A DNA stretch of 35,130 bases from assembly GCF_000169095.1 (NCBI RefSeq), contig NZ_AAVU01000057.1:1-35130 (forward strand), written 5' to 3'. Shown here piece by piece: positions 32,353 through 35,130 of the stretch. Origin of the DNA: Lyngbya sp. PCC 8106 (GTDB lineage: Bacteria; Cyanobacteriota; Cyanobacteriia; Cyanobacteriales; Microcoleaceae). The position numbers and the translations under genes were made by a program. Under the pieces are notes generated by a model. The model was not told the DNA's origin. It made no database searches and worked only from the letters and a program-made list of their open reading frames with translations. Each line of letters begins with the position of its first letter. The first letter of the stretch is position 1.

Positions 32353-33648
32353 TTATTGAGGGGAAAGTTGCTTTTCATCGATCTTTGATAAGTTTTGTTC
32401 GAGGGCGATCGCTTCTGAGTATTCGAGAATTTCCGAGAGAGGGGCTAGAGTTTTTGCAACTTTAGTTTGTTGTTCTAACTGATCAGTATAGGCGAGAATA
32501 TTCCCTAACCCATTAATAATTTCTCGCAAATTTTCACGAACTTTTGGATCACCAATAAGATCATCAACATCAGAAGTTAATTTTTCAACATTTTGGAGGG
32601 TTGTTCGAGCGGAGTCTAGGGTTTGTTGGAGTAAAATCAAAGTTTCTGGATCATTAACCGCTTTGGATAAATCCAATAAGTTTCCGGAAGCTTCTGCTGC
32701 ATTTGCTGATAAGACTTCCAAGTTATTTAATAACGGTCCTTGTTGAATTTGATTGAGGATTGGGTTGAGACTAGCCACGGTAGAACTCAGTTCTCCTGTA
32801 ATAGATTCGATATTATTGAGCGTTGTCGATAAACTCGAACGGTTACTCGCAATTAAAATCTGAACTTCATTACTAATGGTACTTACTTCATTCGCCGCCC
32901 GTTGTACAGAATTAGCCGATTCAATAGTGGCGCGAGTCACTTCATTGGTCGAGTTTTGTAAGGTCGCCGAAATCGAACTTAATTCAGTTGAAAACGATCC
33001 AATTCCCTGATCCACTGAATTACTAACACTTCCCAATTCTGTGCGCGCAATTTCAACTAACTCCGTCATTTTGGTGCTGACTTTGGAGACTTCATCCGCC
33101 GCTAATGCGGTGCGAGCTGCGGCTTGATTTATATTTTGAAACAGTTCAGGATTGGTATAAAGTTCACTAAATTCGACGAGGGAAGCCATCAATCGTTCCA
33201 AGCTAACTCCACTTTCTCCCGAGAGAACCGTGTCATCACAAATTACAGTTTCTGGACAGTCTGAACTGAGAGGATTAACCTCTTTCATTTCTTCCAACAG
33301 AGGTGATTTTGGAATAATATCAACAAAATTATCACTCAATAATCCACTTTGGATAGAGCGAATCATCACATCGCGAGGAATAACTAAATCTGAGGAGTCA
33401 ATCTCTAATTGAACTTCAACTAAATTAGAAGTGGGTTTAATATCAGTGACTCGACCGACTTTTACACCCCGATAACGTACAGGAGTTCCCGGCTGCATTC
33501 CAGACGCATCAGGAAACTCGACCCGTAGTTGATAGCCACTCTGATCAAGCCGTAAACCTTGCACCCAAAAAGCCACCACTCCAAATAAACTTAAGCCTAA
33601 TAAAGTTAACAATCCAACTGAACCTTCTCGAAATGCTCGCGATCGCAT
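32353..33648 (-). CDS. MCE-domain protein of an Mla/TGD-type lipid transporter (Ycf22-like)
   Basis: An N-terminal membrane anchor (about residues 13-33) is followed by one MCE domain (about 38-115) with GYQLRVEFPDASGMQPGTPV and RYRGVKVGRVTDI, then VMIRSIQSGLLSDNFVDIIP. The remaining 300 residues are a long helical, Ser/Asn/Leu-rich region with heptad character, as in MCE proteins that form tubes across the periplasm. The family (MlaD, plant TGD2, algal Ycf22) carries phospholipids between membranes. The ABC ATPase gene lies 185 bp upstream on the same strand. No MlaE-type permease is in the window and is presumably elsewhere. Confidence 0.92.
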   Translation of the reverse strand: MRSRAFREGSVGLLTLLGLSLFGVVAFWVQGLRLDQSGYQLRVEFPDASGMQPGTPVRYRGVKVGRVTDIKPTSNLVEVQLEIDSSDLVIPRDVMIRSIQSGLLSDNFVDIIPKSPLLEEMKEVNPLSSDCPETVICDDTVLSGESGVSLERLMASLVEFSELYTNPELFQNINQAAARTALAADEVSKVSTKMTELVEIARTELGSVSNSVDQGIGSFSTELSSISATLQNSTNEVTRATIESANSVQRAANEVSTISNEVQILIASNRSSLSTTLNNIESITGELSSTVASLNPILNQIQQGPLLNNLEVLSANAAEASGNLLDLSKAVNDPETLILLQQTLDSARTTLQNVEKLTSDVDDLIGDPKVRENLREIINGLGNILAYTDQLEQQTKVAKTLAPLSEILEYSEAIALEQNLSKIDEKQLSPQ

Positions 33649-33842
33649 GATACTTTCCTTTTTAATATAATGGCTTTCAAACTGTCTTCAGACTGGAATG
33701 TGATCTCTATCCGTCCTTTGATTTTAGCTATTTTGGGACAAACTTGGAGTTTAAGAACAATGTTCGTTGTTTTCCATCATTGTTTTAGAATATTTTGACA
33801 GTACAAGCCGTGCAAATTGTTACATAAATACTGAATAAATCC

Positions 33843-34634
33843 TTAATTTAAAATCTGAATCGGCCCGTCTACACTCCCACTAAAAAACTGTCGGACGATA
33901 GCATTATCTGTACTGTAGGTTTGCTCCACATCACCCGACCATTGAATTTTACCTTTGTACAGAAAAATCACTTCATCTGCTGTCCGTCGAATCGTGCTAT
34001 CTTGGTGAGTCACCATCACATAAGTTTTGCATCCTCCTCCATTATTTTGGAGGTCACGAATTAAATCTTCAATCACCGTCGATGCAATCGGATCTAAACC
34101 TGCGGTGGGTTCGTCATAGAGAATAATTTCGGGATTATGAGCAGGATTTTCAGGATTCGGTAAAATCGCCCGAGCAAAACTCACCCGTTTTCGCATTCCC
34201 CCCGAAAGTTCAGCCGGAAAGCGATCGCCAATTCCGGGTAATCCGACCATTTCCAACTTTTCATCCACTAACTTTTGAATCGTGCGAGCCGGCAATTTGC
34301 TATGCTGATAGAGTGAAAATCCGACATTTTCCCTAACGTTCAGGGAGTCAAATAAAGCGGCATTTTGAAACACCATCCCAATCCCAATCGGATCACGAAT
34401 ATCATCAACCCAGCCTTTGCGTTTTAGACCGTTAATATAAACCTCACCCGCGTCGGGAATCAGGAGTCCGGCAAGAATTCGCAGGATCGTGGATTTACCC
34501 GTTCCCGAAGGGCCGATAATCGCCATTGCTTGTCCTTTATGAATGTTCAAGTCAATGCTATCGAGAATGAGATTATTTCCAAAGGACTTGCTAATCCCTC
34601 GTAGCTCAACTAAAGTTTCAAGATCATGGGGCAT
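33843..34634 (-). CDS. ABC transporter ATPase, MlaF/TGD3 type
   Basis: The protein has a full ATPase domain: Walker A IIGPSGTGKSTILRILAG, the Q-loop GMVFQNAALFDSLNV, the signature ELSGGMRKRVSFARAI, Walker B PEIILYDEPTAGLDPI and the switch histidine in VMVTHQDSTIRRTADE. The segment after Walker A (LIPDAGEVYINGL) and the LxxLP-type region fit the Mla/TGD lipid-transport clade. I took ATG 34634 as start; a GTG at 34658 would add eight residues. It is followed by the MCE gene on the same strand. Confidence 0.93.
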   Translation of the reverse strand: MPHDLETLVELRGISKSFGNNLILDSIDLNIHKGQAMAIIGPSGTGKSTILRILAGLLIPDAGEVYINGLKRKGWVDDIRDPIGIGMVFQNAALFDSLNVRENVGFSLYQHSKLPARTIQKLVDEKLEMVGLPGIGDRFPAELSGGMRKRVSFARAILPNPENPAHNPEIILYDEPTAGLDPIASTVIEDLIRDLQNNGGGCKTYVMVTHQDSTIRRTADEVIFLYKGKIQWSGDVEQTYSTDNAIVRQFFSGSVDGPIQILN

Positions 34635-35010
34635 AGAATATTCTGCACAAAAAACCACAGAATCATTTTGATGATCTATTGTACAGAGTGATCAGAATAC
34701 GCAATGCGTCTAGGACTACCAAATAGTGATGGGGAGGTTGGGAGGTTGGGAGGTTGGGAGGTTGGGAGGTTGGGAGGTTGGGAGGTTGGGAGGTTGGGAG
34801 GTTGGGAGATGGGGAGGTTGCCTTTTGCCTTCTGATTGTTCTGTTGTCAGGGTCAAGGAGAATTAGAGTTGTATGAGAAGATAGATTCAGCATTGGGGGT
34901 GCTAATACCACGCACGGGAGGGGACTGACGCGATCAAACAACTTCAGCCTTCCGTAATCTTGATTTAATCTGTTGTTCTAACCTTGTTGATACCTCAGAG
35001 GTTTTCATCC
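34635..35010. other. Divergent intergenic region with the second octamer array
   Basis: About 376 bp separate the ABC ATPase start from the next + strand gene. It contains the repeat array at 34730-34817 and, next to it, the short heptamer-like TTGCCTTTTGCCTTC. The rest has no gene I can support; the promoters for both divergent genes should be here. Confidence 0.5.
34730..34817. repeat. Tandem octamer array, 11 units
   Basis: Eleven consecutive 8-bp units of the form T(G/T)GGGAG(A/G), mostly TTGGGAGG. The unit and orientation match the 28-unit array at 2269-2500, but that array is dominated by TGGGGAGA. The two arrays are about 32 kb apart, both intergenic. Confidence 0.95.
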
Positions 35011-35130
35011 ATGTCAAATGGTTCATTGAAACATAACCTACGCAAGTTAGCAAAATCTCGACATTTTCTCAGTTGGTCGAATCGATCTCCGCGTCGTGTG
35101 CGACAGTGGTTTAAATGGTTAGCCCCCGGA
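35011..35130 (+). CDS. 5' end of a gene, possibly YvcK/gluconeogenesis-factor family
   Basis: From ATG 35011 the frame stays open to the window end (40 codons). It begins MSNGSLKHNLRKLAKS and continues with a basic stretch ending VRQWFKWLAPG. Cyanobacterial YvcK-type proteins (UPF0052, 2-phospho-L-lactate-transferase-like) often start with a basic region and W-x-L-x-P-G just before a membrane segment, which suggests this family. The conserved nucleotide-binding core is outside the window, so this is a guess from the first 40 residues. Confidence 0.45.
   Translation, partial: MSNGSLKHNLRKLAKSRHFLSWSNRSPRRVRQWFKWLAPG

Noticed and set aside
34663..34941. Minus-strand frame of 92 codons through the second octamer array
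   Set aside because: Open only because of the repeat; no coding features outside it.

Overview
The window looks like chromosomal DNA of a cyanobacterium, most likely a filamentous one. The evidence is about 19 copies of the HIP1 octamer GCGATCGC, cyanobacterial-type gene families (SppA, a GUN4-domain protein, a Ycf22-like MCE protein, DUF1822, a vMAP-type AAA protein, pentapeptide repeats) and low-GC coding DNA with short tandem octamer arrays between genes. I see no rRNA, recognisable tRNA, CRISPR array, transposase or phage gene.

Region 1 (1-12.4 kb) is mostly housekeeping: the tail of an unknown gene overlapping an Rrf2 regulator, cobD (cobalamin), pyrR (pyrimidine salvage/regulation), a 28-unit octamer array, fni (type 2 IPP isomerase), sppA convergent with a Fur-family regulator, an anchored hypothetical protein, dnaX, and a sensor kinase tail-to-tail with an OmpR-type response regulator. 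Four TCAG elements at exact 11-bp spacing lie upstream of the kinase gene and are a candidate regulator-binding site.

Region 2 (12.6-20 kb) has a zinc-ribbon/GUN4 protein divergent from a membrane Ser/Thr kinase with a long Pro-Glu repeat tail, bioD convergent with recJ, and a small PD-(D/E)XK nuclease with four cysteines like those of Cas4/RecB Fe-S nucleases.

Region 3 (20.2-22.2 kb) holds a small secreted protein gene and, next to it, a decayed paralogue with three in-frame stops. It also has an intrinsic terminator with no gene in front of it (possible small RNA), a small conserved protein, and an ArsC-like nitrogenase-associated protein without nif genes nearby.

Region 4 (22.8-30.4 kb) is the most accessory-looking part. 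All genes are on the + strand: a vMAP-HTH/AAA NTPase, a PPC-subtilisin protease, a sigma-70-like protein, a DUF1822 protein, a pentapeptide-repeat protein, and directly after it a truncated, nonsense-interrupted remnant that resembles the start of a CHAT (caspase-like) domain. I read this as a partly decayed regulatory or conflict-type locus; its function is not established by the sequence.

Region 5 (30.5-35.1 kb) has an ArsP/YraQ-type permease, a small conserved protein, an MCE protein with its ABC ATPase (Mla/TGD-type lipid transport), an 11-unit copy of the octamer array, and the start of a gene that resembles cyanobacterial YvcK-type proteins.
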